Assembly: GCF_902459465.1 (NCBI RefSeq)
Contig: NC_047068.1
Location: forward strand, 4,154,001-4,218,000
Reading direction: 5' to 3'
From: Asterias rubens
Lineage: Eukaryota > Echinodermata > Asteroidea > Forcipulatida > Asteriidae
Length of the DNA stretch: 64,000 nucleotides
Shown: one piece after another, positions 11,401 through 22,504 of the stretch
Layout: each line of letters begins with the position of its first letter
How positions within the stretch are numbered: the first letter of the stretch is position 1
Program-made: the position numbers and the translations under genes
Notes under the pieces: generated by a model
Database searches by the model: none
What the model was told of the DNA's origin: nothing
Seen by the model: the letters and a program-made list of their open reading frames with translations, nothing else

Positions 11401-14400
11401 GTCCTGATTGGGTTCTTAAAGAGAAAAGAAAACAAATATTTACTTCAACAAGCTTCACAGTTTTATCACTGAATGATGATTGGCAGCATACTGCGCCACA
11501 GCACCCTGTAAACCACTACATGGTGCTATGTAAAAGGAGTAGGTCTCATAACATAAACGTAGTCCCACATACCTTGCAGGAAAATACCGAATGTTAAAGC
11601 TCCTTGAGCATCACCGAGTGATGGATATGCGCGCTATCAGAAGCCACTTTTGTTTTGAACTTTGCTAAGCTGTCTCACCTTTAAGCTTTGCAGCTCATTC
11701 AGTTATTAACATTTAAAGACACTGGACACTATTGGTAATTGTCAAAGACCAGTCTTCTCACTTGGTGTATCTCAACAAATGCATGAAATAACAAACCTGT
11801 GAAAATTTGAGCTCAATTGGTCCTAGGAGTTGCGAGATAATAATGAAAGAAAAAACACCCTTGTCACATGAAGTTGTGTGCTTTCAGATGCTTGACATCG
11901 AGACCTCAAAATCTAATTCTGAGGTTTCGAAATCAATTTTCTTTCTTTCTCGTAAACTATGTTACTTCATAGGGAGCCGTTTCTCACAATGTTTTATACT
12001 AGCAACAGCTCCCCATTACTCGTGACCAAGTAAGGTTTTATGCTAATAATTATTTTGAGAAATTACCAATAGTGTCCACTGCCTTTAAGTGATAATGTGT
12101 GCCGCAGACAATAGATGGATTGCAAGTGTCATCGACTGCTATATTTGATGAAATGTGCACGCAGGCAAGGCTATCTTTGGCTGAGAGTTTAGCGTAGCGT
12201 GACATGCGTGCACTTTTCCATTGTTTATCACCAAATATGACGGTCAACGACGCTTAGTGCAACCCCTCTTTTGTAGACTACACAGTACTCTTCAATAGAT
12301 GTTAAATTTGCATCATGGGGTTGAAGAATAATCCATTTTGCTTTTACCCATTTACACTGATGCATGCTAGCACTGTATACTCACTCCATGTTCATTAATT
12401 AGAAAAATAAACAAAACAAATTCATTATTTGAGTACGGTTGTAACAATAATTTCAAGTCAGATCTGGATACTCTACACTGTGCTATTAAAATGCTTACTC
12501 AATAGGCTGGTCACAGATCATAGACCAGAGTAGTCCATTAACCATCGTTGACTAGCGTGTGTTCTATGGGAGTCAGATAAACTATGGTCCTTGATCGTAC
12601 TTGCCTATAAATGTGAGGTTCATAAATGACAACAATGTGTAGTGTGGTTTCCATTATGAATTACATGTACAATTTTGGCTTGATCTCCAGTGTGAGTAAG
12701 GAGAAAACAGTGAAAAACCTGTGATTGCCCTTTTAAAGGTTTTCAGATAGTTTTCTCAAATATGACTTCACTTCAGAGGAAATACATATTTTTTTTCACA
12801 GAACGAAATTGCCTTTGTTTTTACTACAATATCAAAACTTGCATGACCTAAAACTGAATTCTTGTGATGCGGGTAGGTATGTGTGTAAACCACCATTGTC
12901 AAATACCGACGCTTCCTACTACACATGTACTGTACTAGACTTACATTAGAGTACATGTTAAATGTCAACAATAGCTTGACCTACATAAAGCTGAATTCTC
13001 ATGACGATCGTTTGGACCCACAATCAAATCACATGATCAGAAAGGAATGCTTTGCCCCACCACCAAATGCTATGATCAATAGTTCCACCATACAGAGAGT
13101 TGTTGTCATCAGTATTCCTTTATCCATTCCCCTGAACATTCACCAATTTTTTATGTGTTGAGGGAAGATGTACAGTATGTTGTGACAAGCCTGTAATTAC
13201 ATTGAGGCCACAGAGCGCATGGCCTCTGTCATGTCTGTTGCCCTGGTCTTGGCCTTTGATGCCCCATCAAGTGTTTTAAAACACATTAAAGCCCGGTTCA
13301 TACTTCCTGCGAATGCACGTATGCGATAAGAATGTTGACATCACAAATTCACAACGAAAATTTGCAGCAGTTCAACTCTGCTCAACTCACTTGCGAATAC
13401 CGCTGCGAAAGGATGGTTGTGGCGTCAAATTCACTTGAAATTCGCTTCACATTCGCATGAAGTATGAACCGGGCTTTAGACTTCCCTTTGCAAAAAAGTA
13501 AACGGACTTGCCCTCTCAAAGATTAAATCCCATTCAGTTGTGATTTGATTATAATGGCATGGGTAGCTGGTGATTAAAGCAAGCAATGTGTTTTTTTAAA
13601 TCTGTGGTCAGAAAACATGTCCAAGTCTTAAATCTTAAGTCTTAAAGCACAGGTCTAAAACCTATTTAGTCACTAACCTAGCATAAATGGAGTAACTAGA
13701 CATTTTCTCTTAGTGCAAGCAGGGGGAAAATACATTATTTTGCTAGGGGGGTATCAAACTAACCAAAAATTAATATGCTTAATCCCCGATGAAAATTTAA
13801 CATCTCTTATAACCATAATTGAACATTTTCAGGATCTTAATGGGAGGGGCATGGGTTCAAACCAAAGAGTTTTGGGGGAGGCCTCATGGCTTCCACACCC
13901 CTGCCCTCTCACTCTAGTTACGCCATTAGCTGTAAGGCAAACACCAGTCAAAAGTACTGCAATTTCTTCCTAAAATAATTGTTAGCATAAAAAACTTACT
14001 TGAGAATGGGCAATGGATACATGTAAAACATTATGAGAACCACTCCCTCTGAAGTAACGTTGTTTTTGAGAAAGATAAACAATTTTACTCAAACAATACA
14101 AGACTTCAGCTGTTATAAGCCTTTTATTTTGCATACTGAAAGCACACAAAGTAATACAACAAGGGTGTTTTTTCTTTCATTAATTTCTTGCAAATTCGAC
14201 GACCATTTGAGCCCACATTTTTGACAGGTTTAATCTTTTATAATGCATATTTTGGGATACACCAAGTGAGAATACATACAGTACTGGTCAAGTTGACATT
14301 TTACCAAACGCATCCAGTTCATTGATAATACACCATGACAGACTACACTGTACAACAACTATGTGTCAGTTCTAAGCCCATTTTCATGCTGAGCTGCTTT

Positions 14401-17400
14401 TAAAAGCATATAAAATAAAATTATGCTTAAAAATAGTTTCTGCTAAGCAAAATACAGCGGGATACCAGTCTCAAAAGGTACATCTGACATGGTATTTTGG
14501 CTGATAACTTTAACTTATATCATGGTAAACATACATGCTCAGCCACATTTTGTGCTGAAGTCACTCAGTGAAATTGGTCCCTGATCACAGCAACAGAATT
14601 TATCCAATAGGGCCTACGTACTTGTATGATATTTAACAGACCAATGAAACTTGATGTGTCCTAATCAAATGTAAGTAGGGCTTGCGGGTATTCAGGAGGA
14701 AAAGATTGCTGCACGGCCTGCAACCAGTATTTAAATTGTCCGGCCGGGTAATTTAATAAAGTATTATAAATACGCACCAGATATTTAATGACAGTTTTAG
14801 TGAATAATTTCCCAGTACATTTTTTATGTGCTAGTATACAGTGTACAAATGTATACATTCAGTTGCTGTTCACAAATTGATTAGTTTGCTGGCCAGAAGA
14901 ATGTATTTATCAATCGGTGAGCAGTTTTCCTTATATTACATGGACACAGCATACACACCAAGTTCATGAGTCGCTACACACAAATTATTATTTGTTCTCA
15001 ATTGCCAGTCTGCACAATGTTCAGTCAAGTTAGTTGCATTATTTATTTTGCCGATGTACCTCAGACCTAAAATGCAAAATTGATGGATCATATCATTTCC
15101 TGAGTAGCTGAGTGAAAGGTGTGGATCTATTACGTGTACATTAATGTATTATGCCAATCGAAAAAAACATCAACCATGACAATGTAAGTTGACCTTGATC
15201 AGTAACTGGCCATCTCACATCCCAAAACTTACACGGTCTAGACCTATCAGGCTGAAACAAGCGCAATTTTGTTTCCGTCTCACATTGAAGCAATGCTCAG
15301 GTCAGGCCAACAAAAGTTCCATTACACAAAAGACTTGCACTCCAACTAAGGTTTGGTCTCCCTTTTTTTCAATCAACCTCAGAGCCGCAACACAAGACTG
15401 TATGTCTGTTGCCACCAGTGTCTCAAAAGTCACCTATTGTTAAACCTAGGAATGTATTTTATTTTGGGTTCACAGTCCTACATAATTATGTGTACACATA
15501 TGTAGTGATAGCACAGTGGTATAGTTGCTATGTACACATTCAACAACACTGTGCCTAAACAACTGAACCAATAACAACAGTCGCTCTACACTGACCACCC
15601 TCTACACTGTTCTGAATAGGTGGGCAGATTGAGTTCAATACATGTACATCTTCAAGACTGTTGTGTTACTCACACAAATATGCTGACACTAGTTTCGTGG
15701 TGGCCGAGTGAGGGTCTTTTGTATCACTGGTGTTGGCCTTGGTGCCCCCTACCCTACAAAATCCAATTTGACTTTAAGATTTGCCACAAACTGTGTGCAA
15801 GTGCCCAAGGCAAAATGGAAACGGGCTTGCCCTCTCAAGGATGAAATTACATGCCGGTAAATTCATATGTATAGGGAAGTGACTAGTGTTACTGCATGCG
15901 TGGGGGAAAAACATGTTACTCCTGTGCAATTGTGGATACAAAAATAGTAGGGGCCTAGTAGGACTGCTGTCCACTGTACACGTCAAACAGCCAGAATATA
16001 TTATAATTATTTCAAACATACATTGTAGCTTCGCAATCTTTGTAGTATTAAAAAGTAATAAGCACTTTGAAGTGCCCTCGGGTGTGACAGCGCTACTTAA
16101 GAAATTTGTGTAATTGCCAATTTGTTGTGCCCTTAGTGTGTTCCCTTGAGAAATCAGTCATAGTAATGATGAAATCTAGCAACTCAATGATTGTACATGT
16201 ACATGTACCCCTCAGCAATCGCACCTTTGTCAGAGGTGTGGGTGAATCCTCATTTAGTTTCAGTCTCAGTCTCAGTGAGATATTTTTTATTCAACTTTCA
16301 TTCAAAAAACACTTCATCGGACTTGTCCGTTCTTGTGTAGCTTACTGACCCCATGCTACAATCACTGCTGGCCTAGGATCTGAGACAGATCCTGTGTAAC
16401 TTTTGATTTCCGAATGTGTTCAAAAGATTGCCTGAAAACCGATGGTATACGTAGTAGGCCTGGGTGAATAATTCAAATATCTGATTAATGGCGAATAGCT
16501 TTTCCTAACCGTAACCACAAACACCATTTTTGCTCGCCATATTTAAATTAGATCCGGTTATTTTTATGAATGATTACAATTACCTACATGTATACAGGAG
16601 AACTAATCAATCTATAAACCACCCTTATGTAACCACCGTGTTTGGACTTTGGTTTGGATCCATGTTATTGGTTTTAGTTGGTGTTACTAATTTACAAATT
16701 TCTAGTAGCAAAAACCAAGCTTGCCTCATAAGTCAACTTCACTGTATCTCGCAAGCCTGAGGGAGGTGTGTATATAACAAAGGCGTTTGCTACATGATTG
16801 CAAGTGAACCAGAAATACCAGGGTTAACCCTTACAAGTTACATACATGTTCAAGATATCATGGTGCCTGGCTTTAGTCCTAAATCTTTTGAATTCCTCCA
16901 GCTTTTGGTTTTTTAAAGAGATGTGTTTAAAACAGTAAATACACGTATGTTTCTGTATAGTTCATTCCGATGCATACACATGAAAACATGTAGTCACGTT
17001 TCTCACGTAATTGCCAACTTCCAACATGGCATAACACTTGATTTCATTTAGTTTTGTACATTGATATAAATAACGCTTTCTATGCCGAAGGAGACCAGAT
17101 CAATTTCATTCAGATATTTTCAGATGACAGTTTCAGACTATCACTTAGGCTTACTAATATAATAGTGTTACTGTTAGTGTCACAGAGCAAGGATCAGGGT
17201 CAAAAATATACAAGTTTAATTTATAATTATGTAAGAAGTTGCTCTTTTATAATGCGAGTGATAGTAGCAGGGCTAAGTATGAGAAGCGCGCATTACAAAC
17301 TTTACAAATTGTGTGAACTAAATGATTGCTCAATTTAATGTCAAAATAAACAACATACAAGGCAGATTTGTGAATTTTTAAATGTGAATTCTAAACATAA

Positions 17401-18801
17401 ATAAATTTACATATTTTTATATTTATATATTAAATAATCCTGCCATCAGAAAGGCACACACGCACCCGCGCCCGGTCACAAAGATTTTTCTGGAGTATGA
17501 TTTTAAACAACAGATTACAAGTTTTACAATCATTTTTTTCAATTAATTTCAAATTTTAATATTTCTAAGTCTATGATCTCATTTACACAGACAGTCAGAC
17601 AGTAGCTGCAGATCTATTGAGGATCTATCATGAAATTCTGATTCCTTGTTTTTAGTGTCCACTCCAACTCCTATGTAAGTGCAGGATTTATATTCAGCTT
17701 GCTCTAGCCTGTGTATGCTCATAGATCAAGAAACCACTCAAAGTCACACTAATCAATATACAATTACAAAAGCATGCATACATAATTACCATATTCCCAC
17801 TGGACCATACCCTGCAGTGTTATATAAGTCTAATCACTATCACTAAGTATCAGTGTCAACTGTCAATCAGCACAGTTTCCATCCGCTCCCATCCCATGAC
17901 CCATGTCATCTAAACCAAATACCAATCACAAGATACAATGCAGCAATGATTGCTAAAAACCCTTGTGACTGTGTGTCGGCCATCCCAGCGGTACGGTCGC
18001 ACTAAATACCGACAACTCACGACAACTCACGACAACACTTTTAAAATGCACTTTAACAGAACATTTGAGCACAAGTCAACCGTTAAATATATGCACAAGA
18101 GTCATATGCACCGAAATCATTTTAAACTGTAAATAATATGTATTATATAACACCCAAGCAGATCCTTGCCATTTGATTGGAGGATTGTCCGTCACGTGAT
18201 AGCAAATAAAAGTACCATTGCACGCTGAGTCACTCGCCGTGCTTTTTCGTTCCATCCGAAAAGTACAATTGCACGCTGGCACGCTGCCAGCGTGCAATGG
18301 TACTTTTCGGATGGAACGAAAAAGCTGAGTAAAAACATCACTGCGTGCGCGTGTCTTTGGTAACGCAGCAGGTGTTACTGCAAAGATGGCATAGTAAAAT
18401 TACTAGCATTCGGCTTCTACAGTTGAAATTGTTTGTTTTGAAAGTTGTTTCTTTCAATCAAAATTACAAAGTTCTACTTGGATGTTATATAAAACAAATA
18501 ATGAATGTTTTTCATTCGTGCAATGGTGCGAATATGTTCATTCGTTGAAAGCTGGAATGTTCCATTCAACTCGGCTCCGCCTCGTTGAATAGAACATTCC
18601 ATCTTTCAACTCATGAACATATTCGCACCATTGCACTCATAAACATTCATTATGTGTATACCAATGTACCTGCCGTTTTCTACTCTCTGAGAAACCGAAG
18701 TAGTTCTAGGACTACATGTAGGATAAATTGTACTTACCGTTTTGTACTCTCTGAAGTTGTGTCTGATCACAACTGTCTATTTCTGCACCAGATCGTGACA
18801 T
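5458..18801 (-). CDS. STOM-A: stomatin-like SPFH/Band 7 membrane protein, 6 coding exons
   Basis: Exons, 5' to 3' on the minus strand: 18738-18801, 11314-11414, 9362-9517, 7398-7657, 6384-6462, 5458-5646. They total 849 nt and encode 282 residues. All junctions are GT/AG with phases 1,0,0,2,0. The start codon opens a hydrophilic N-terminus ([11 protein letters not shown]) and has A at -3. Exon 2 encodes a hydrophobic hairpin ending in [10 protein letters not shown] with the central proline typical of stomatins. Exon 3 starts [11 protein letters not shown], the SPFH entry. Exon 4 holds [19 protein letters not shown] through VERVE, and exon 5 holds the [12 protein letters not shown] helix. Exon 6 ends [10 protein letters not shown] and a basic MKK tail. 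Known for the family: stomatins are monotopic, cholesterol-associated oligomeric scaffolds at membranes that modulate channels and transporters. The role here is inferred. Intron 1 is 7.3 kb, the longest in the cluster. AATAAA overlaps the stop codon. Confidence 0.9.
5734..6063. mobile_element. TTAA-type MITE, family 1, in STOM-A last intron
   Basis: The left end AGACACTAGACACTATTGGT and the right end ACCAATAGTGTCCACTGCCT are inverted repeats with TTAA outside each. It lies 87 bp upstream of the last STOM-A exon in transcription order. Confidence 0.85.
6110..6322. mobile_element. TTAA-type MITE, family 1, half copy in the opposite orientation
   Basis: It carries CAAGCATCTGGAAGCACACA, CAACTTCAACGACCAATTGA and AGATACACTAAGTGAGATGA of the family body. 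The left half is missing. Confidence 0.65.
7094..7289. mobile_element. GC-rich MITE, truncated copy
   Basis: The body CAAGAGCTAATCGCACGATC and the end AAGCTAATCGAACGCACCC match the longer copy at 10500-10751. The left terminal repeat is absent. It lies in STOM-A intron 4. Confidence 0.6.
7968..8225 (+). repeat. tRNA-derived SINE
   Basis: The head has box A-like TGGCCGAGTGG and box B-like GGTTTGAATCCCGG, followed by CACTTGTGTCTC and a body ending in a short A/T tail. It lies in the STOM-A intron between exons 3 and 4, antisense to the gene. Confidence 0.7.
8225..9180. repeat. Two diverged direct copies of a repeat inside STOM-A intron 3
   Basis: The block CAGATCAATGACGYCAT, then GTGGCATTAAAGGTG, then GTTGAAACTTGGTAGG occurs at about 8230-8400 and again at about 8925-9090. 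A fragment of it is seen at 868-960. I cannot assign it to a family. Confidence 0.55.
9724..10087. mobile_element. Foldback element, long imperfect palindrome
   Basis: The left arm from TGTCCACAGATTTACATTAA and the right arm ending TTAATGTATATCTGTGGACA are reverse complements along nearly their whole length. They include TTTTAGCATGTAAAA against TTTTTACATGCTAAAA and TTAACCAGTTGTGATAT near the centre. A related, decayed copy is at about 37600-37830. It sits in STOM-A intron 2. Confidence 0.7.
10500..10751. mobile_element. GC-rich MITE with about 21-bp inverted ends
   Basis: GGGTGAGTTCGTTTAGCTTCC at the left and the complement of the right end (GGGTGCGTTCGATTAGCTTCC, reading inward) differ at two bases. 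AAT flanks both sides. Its base composition stands out from the AT-rich intron around it. Confidence 0.7.
10918..11291. mobile_element. TTAA-type MITE, family 1, terminal variant
   Basis: The ends AGGGAAGGTAAACATTTGGT and ATGTACCTTCCCT are inverted and TTAA flanks both sides. The body is that of family 1. It ends only about 22 bp from the donor of the STOM-A hairpin exon. Confidence 0.8.
11480..11645 (+). repeat. SINE 3' part
   Basis: It contains ACTACATGGTGCTATGTAAA, GGAGTAGGTCTCATAA and CCTTGAGCATCACCGAGTGA, matching the 3' half of the SINE at 31725-32142. The tRNA-like head is missing. Confidence 0.6.
11717..12084. mobile_element. TTAA-type MITE, family 1, near full length
   Basis: AGACACTGGACACTATTGGT and ACCAATAGTGTCCACTGCCT form the inverted ends, with TTAA at 11713-11716 and 12085-12088. 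It is the cleanest copy in STOM-A intron 1. Confidence 0.85.
12090..18240. other. STOM-A intron 1, mostly without recognisable content
   Basis: About 6 kb of AT-rich intron. It contains the MITE at 13287-13478, a decayed family 1 MITE at about 13985-14315 and a 'GAAATTGGTCCCTGATCA' type repeat at about 14380-14585. I see no additional exon. Confidence 0.5.
13287..13478. mobile_element. MITE with 29-bp inverted ends
   Basis: Both ends read TAAAGCCCGGTTCATACTTC inward, and the 29-bp arms differ at a single base. Shorter or older copies are at 27813-27925 and about 35605-35775, with a single end at about 39118. Confidence 0.8.
18241..18325. repeat. 39-bp-arm hairpin next to STOM-A exon 1
   Basis: Arms at 18241-18279 and 18287-18325 pair with one mismatch around the 7-nt loop CACGCTG. 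The arm core is CCATCCGAAAAGTAC. A partial third copy of the arm lies at about 18210-18227. It lies about 0.4 kb downstream of STOM-A exon 1 on the transcribed strand, so it would be in the intron 1 transcript. Confidence 0.85.
18500..18651. repeat. About 70-bp-arm hairpin next to STOM-A exon 1
   Basis: Arms 18500-18570 and 18584-18651 pair with few mismatches. The shared text includes GCAATGGTGCGAATATGTTC and GGAATGTTC. The 13-nt loop is TCGGCTCCGCCTC. It ends 86 bp from the exon 1 donor of STOM-A. Confidence 0.85.
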
Positions 18802-21690
18802 TTTCCCTTCAAAATGTGCTCCCTTTCTTGTCGATATAAGTGCACAGAAATATACAATCCAAGCCTCCTTTTAGACTATATTTTGAGAGTAAGTAAAAAC
18901 CAACAACGACAAACACACCCGCATAATATGACATGCACTATATTATTCAACACACGTAACACACACAGAGCTGGATTTTGTACCGTGCGACCATTTTTTG
19001 CGTATAACACACAGTTGGAAATGTACTGGCGAGCGCGTAGTTGATGATGATTATTTTGTAAGCTCTCTCTACACACCCGAACACACATGGGGGGGGGGGG
19101 TGAGCTTTGTATAAAAGCTGTAAACTCATAAACAACCAATAATTAGCCTAAGGTAAATAAAATGAAAATAAAGAAGTAAATTTTGTCTAGTAAATATTCT
19201 CCCTAAATAATGAAGAATGGAAGAGGGCATTTGTTTTTTTCGATGGAAATTTACTGGTAGAATTCCCTGTCACACCCCTCCTTTATTCTCATTCACCACA
19301 GCTTATCGACTTCATTTCCGCGTGACCGAGGGGGGGGGGGGCATGCGATACTAAATCGATTAGGGAAGGAGTGAGTCACTTTGTTCACGTGGATTTTTGG
19401 AGGCAACCATTTAGAGCAAACTTGCAGCCAATGAATTGCACCGTTTTTTACCCAGCTCGTATCCTTAAGTTGAAAGTCTTAACGTCCGGCAAAATTATCG
19501 AATTCCAGTCCACCACAAACTACCACCTTTCTTGTTTCTAATAAATATTTTATGTTTTAACAAATGAATATTTCTTCAGATGAATCTTCTAGCTTTACCC
19601 CGGTGTAAAACGATTTTTTTCTCTTTGAATAGTTAATTTGTTTATGTTATTTAATTTTGATGCAATGGCTAAATTTGACCCGCTCTGTGAAATGATGAGT
19701 CAGATGTTGACAATTTCAAGAATTGAGTTGGATGCATGGCTGGAAAGAAACCACCAGCAGCAGTTATTTGGTATAATATGTGACTTTGTCTAAGTTTTGG
19801 GGTGTATTGCGTTGCTGAGTTACTCCCGTTTGAAATTAGCCAATACATCATTATTTGTGAAAATTTAATTACAAGTAAAGTGATGTTTTAAACTACCATT
19901 TCGCGCAAAAGGATACAAATTAAGTATGATCACAAAAATGTTGCATTCACATCTTTATTGCCTATAAGTAAGTGTTCTAAAGGTTTCTCTATTTTCCACA
20001 TTAAACTGTTCATAATAATACATAGTGCGACATTCTGACTCATTTTCACTGAATGGGTCCCAAATGTTCTTTGTTTATTTCCTTCTTCTTCGGTGCAGAA
20101 CAATAAAGCATCGATCTTCCTCCTCAACAACAACAACAACAACAACAACAACAAGCAACGATGGCAAAAATGCAATGTCGCAAAACAAAACAGAAAAAAG
20201 TTCCCAAAACTCCGTCAATTTTTCAAAGGCACTCTATTTCTTAGTTTGCACGTGCATCATTCTGCGTAGTATATTTAATTTAGATTCAATAAAGATAAAT
20301 ATAGGCATAATAGATTAAAATACATGCTTTGATAAATAAAACAACAAACATCTTATATATAAAGAGGTTCAAAAAGGGATAAACTAATATAACAAATTAA
20401 AACATTTGAAAATGTCTTGAACTTCTCGCACCAACACTCAGAAAATAATTTAATGTTTAAACAACTTGATTGAGCGACAAATTGAATAATTTTGTTTACT
20501 TGTTTGCCATTAATTTATTGTAATTTTGATAGTTTGATACATCTGAATGTTTCCCAAGTATCGATCGATACATTAGAGCTAAAAATCATGGCTTTGAAAA
20601 AAATAATTAGCTGCACCATTGCCTTTAACGGCGGCGCGTCAAAATGACCACGTCATTTGTGGGAGGTTAAGTTATACCTCCATATTGCAACAAATGAAGG
20701 AATAATTCTGTGTGATGACCAAACAAGGCCTTTCGAGAATCTTTCTGAAAAGCACTGGGGAAAAGTGTTCAAAATAATTAAATTTGTTGTTATTAAAATG
20801 TAAATATTGATTGAAAATGTTCAAAATTATTTTCAGCAACTTGTTTTGATGCTCGTTCAAGCTGGTATTTAAAACACATTCAACTTATTTCAGGTATTTG
20901 TTGACTCTTTTTGTTTACCTCTACTAAATCTTAAAAAAAAATATTATTTCAAAATACTAACCAAAATAATTACTTTCAACTAAAAAACGAACAACGAAAA
21001 CCGACACATGTTCTTGTTTATTTTTTTACTTGAAGATGTGATAGATGGAGAATATCTCCTGAAAAAAATTATCATCAAGAGGTCCGAATAGTAACGCCCA
21101 TTTGATTGATTTTAGTATCCATTGACTAAATAAATACAATTAAAAAGAAATATAAATTAAACAAAACAAAAATAAATATAGTCAAATTTACGAACCTAAT
21201 TGCCATAATTCTAACAATTTGTAAGGCAAAAAATATAGTTGATTTCAGACTTTGAACGAAAACCACATCAATGATTCGTCGTGGATAAAGACTTTTTACC
21301 GAATCTCCACACTATCTCACTGACTATCTCTGACTATCTCTCGTGACAGCCATGTTTTAACTGACATGTTTAAAATTTTGGTTCTTTTGCACGTGGCACA
21401 TGCATACACGTGCCTGCATGCGCGTACGGCTTCGTTTTCGACTCCCTTGCACGAAGTTTATGACTGTGAGTACATGACTGTGTGTAAGAGTACATATATA
21501 ATGTTTGATCATCATGGAAGAAAATTTCTATTCTTGCAAAAACATTTTTGTAAAACTTTTGTAAAACTTTCAAACTTCAAAAACTTACATTAATGAGATA
21601 GGCTATTACAGTTTCATATATTGTGGTTTTGCACACACTTTGGAAGAAATGTAGCTAATTAAATTTGTATTTATTTATATATATATATAT
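18802..21690. other. Intergenic between STOM-A and STOM-B, upstream of STOM-A
   Basis: This should hold the STOM-A promoter, but no confident core promoter element was found. It contains poly-G runs at about 19088 and 19331, a CAA microsatellite at about 20125-20153 and long AT-rich stretches. No coding region is supported. Confidence 0.5.
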
Positions 21691-21697
21691 AACATAG

Positions 21698-21770
21698 GGC
21701 TAGATAGCTCAGTTGGTAGAGCGCCGGCACGTTAAACCGGAGGTCGTTGGTTCAAATCCCGCTCTAGTCA
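21698..21770 (+). ncRNA. tRNA-like unit 1 of a tandem array (cloverleaf with defects)
   Basis: These 73 nt fold as a tRNA. The acceptor GGCTAGA pairs with TCTAGTC, the D stem GCTC pairs with GAGC, and a discriminator A is present. The box A-like TAGCTCAGTTGG and box B-like GGTTCAAATCC are intact. The nominal anticodon is GTT (Asn type), but position 33 is C instead of the near-universal U. The last anticodon-stem pair is C-A, and the T stem has one mismatch. It is better read as a tRNA-derived Pol III unit or pseudogene than as a working tRNA-Asn. It is the first of three copies spaced 315 bp apart. Confidence 0.6.
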
Positions 21771-22012
21771 ATTTTTCTTTGTTCAATCCAAAATCATTTA
21801 AAAATGTTCCCAGTCAGTTTCCCTTGTGGTTTATTATTTGATATCTGATATAAAAAGTCGCATCCCCTTAAGGTGATCCCCTGTCTGCCGCTTCCCAGGT
21901 TGTATCGTTACCCGGGTGTGATCCCTGGCTACACGGCAGTTTGCGGTTTAATGGCTTCTGACAGGCACCCACGAACAAAGATATTGACAAAATTGGGAGA
22001 CCACCAACATAG

Positions 22013-22085
22013 GGCTAGATAGCTCAGTTGGTAGAGCGCCGGCACGTTAAACCGGAGGTCGTTGGTTCAAATCCCGCTCTAGTCA
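22013..22085 (+). ncRNA. tRNA-like unit 2 of the tandem array
   Basis: By eye the sequence is the same as the unit at 21698-21770, including the C at position 33 and the T-stem mismatch. It lies exactly 315 bp downstream. The shared defects show that the array grew by duplicating an already altered unit. Confidence 0.6.
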
Positions 22086-22327
22086 ATTTTTCTTTGTTCA
22101 ATCCAAAATCATTTAAAAATGTTCCCAGTCAGTTTCCCTTGTGGTTTATTATTTGATATCTGATATAAAAAGTCGCATCCCCTTAAGGTGATCCCCTGTC
22201 TGCCGCTTCCCAGGTTGTATCGTTACCCGGGTGTGATCCCTGGCTACACGGCAGTTTGCGGTTTAATGGCTTCTGACAGGCACCCACGAACAAAGATATT
22301 GACAAAATTGGGAGACCACCAACATAG

Positions 22328-22400
22328 GGCTAGATAGCTCAGTTGGTAGAGCGCCGGCACGTTAAACCGGAGGTCGTTGGTTCAAATCCCGCTCTAGTCA
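22328..22400 (+). ncRNA. tRNA-like unit 3 of the tandem array
   Basis: Third copy, again 315 bp downstream and the same by eye. About 70 bp after it the shared spacer breaks into an AT microsatellite and a poly-T run. Confidence 0.6.
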
Positions 22401-22473
22401 ATTTTTCTTTGTTCAATCCAAAATCATTTAAAAATGTTCCCAGTCAGTTTCCCTTGTGGTTTATTATTTGATA

Positions 22474-22475
<2 letters not shown>

Positions 22476-22504
<29 letters not shown>

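Larger units (their letters stand above)
21691..22475. repeat. 315-bp tandem array carrying tRNA-like units, about 2.5 copies
   Basis: The unit is the tRNA-like 73-mer plus a roughly 240-bp spacer that reads GTTCAATCCAAAATCATTT, then ATCCCCTTAAGGTGATCCCC, then GGGAGACCACCAACATAG. The copies appear base-identical. The array is entered from a TA microsatellite at about 21675 and left through an AT run at about 22472, so AT repeats border both sides. It lies between STOM-A and STOM-B. Confidence 0.85.

Noticed and set aside
21698-21770. Functional tRNA-Asn(GTT) gene
   Set aside because: C at position 33, a C-A pair in the anticodon stem and a T-stem mismatch make a working tRNA doubtful, so it is kept as a tRNA-like repeat unit.
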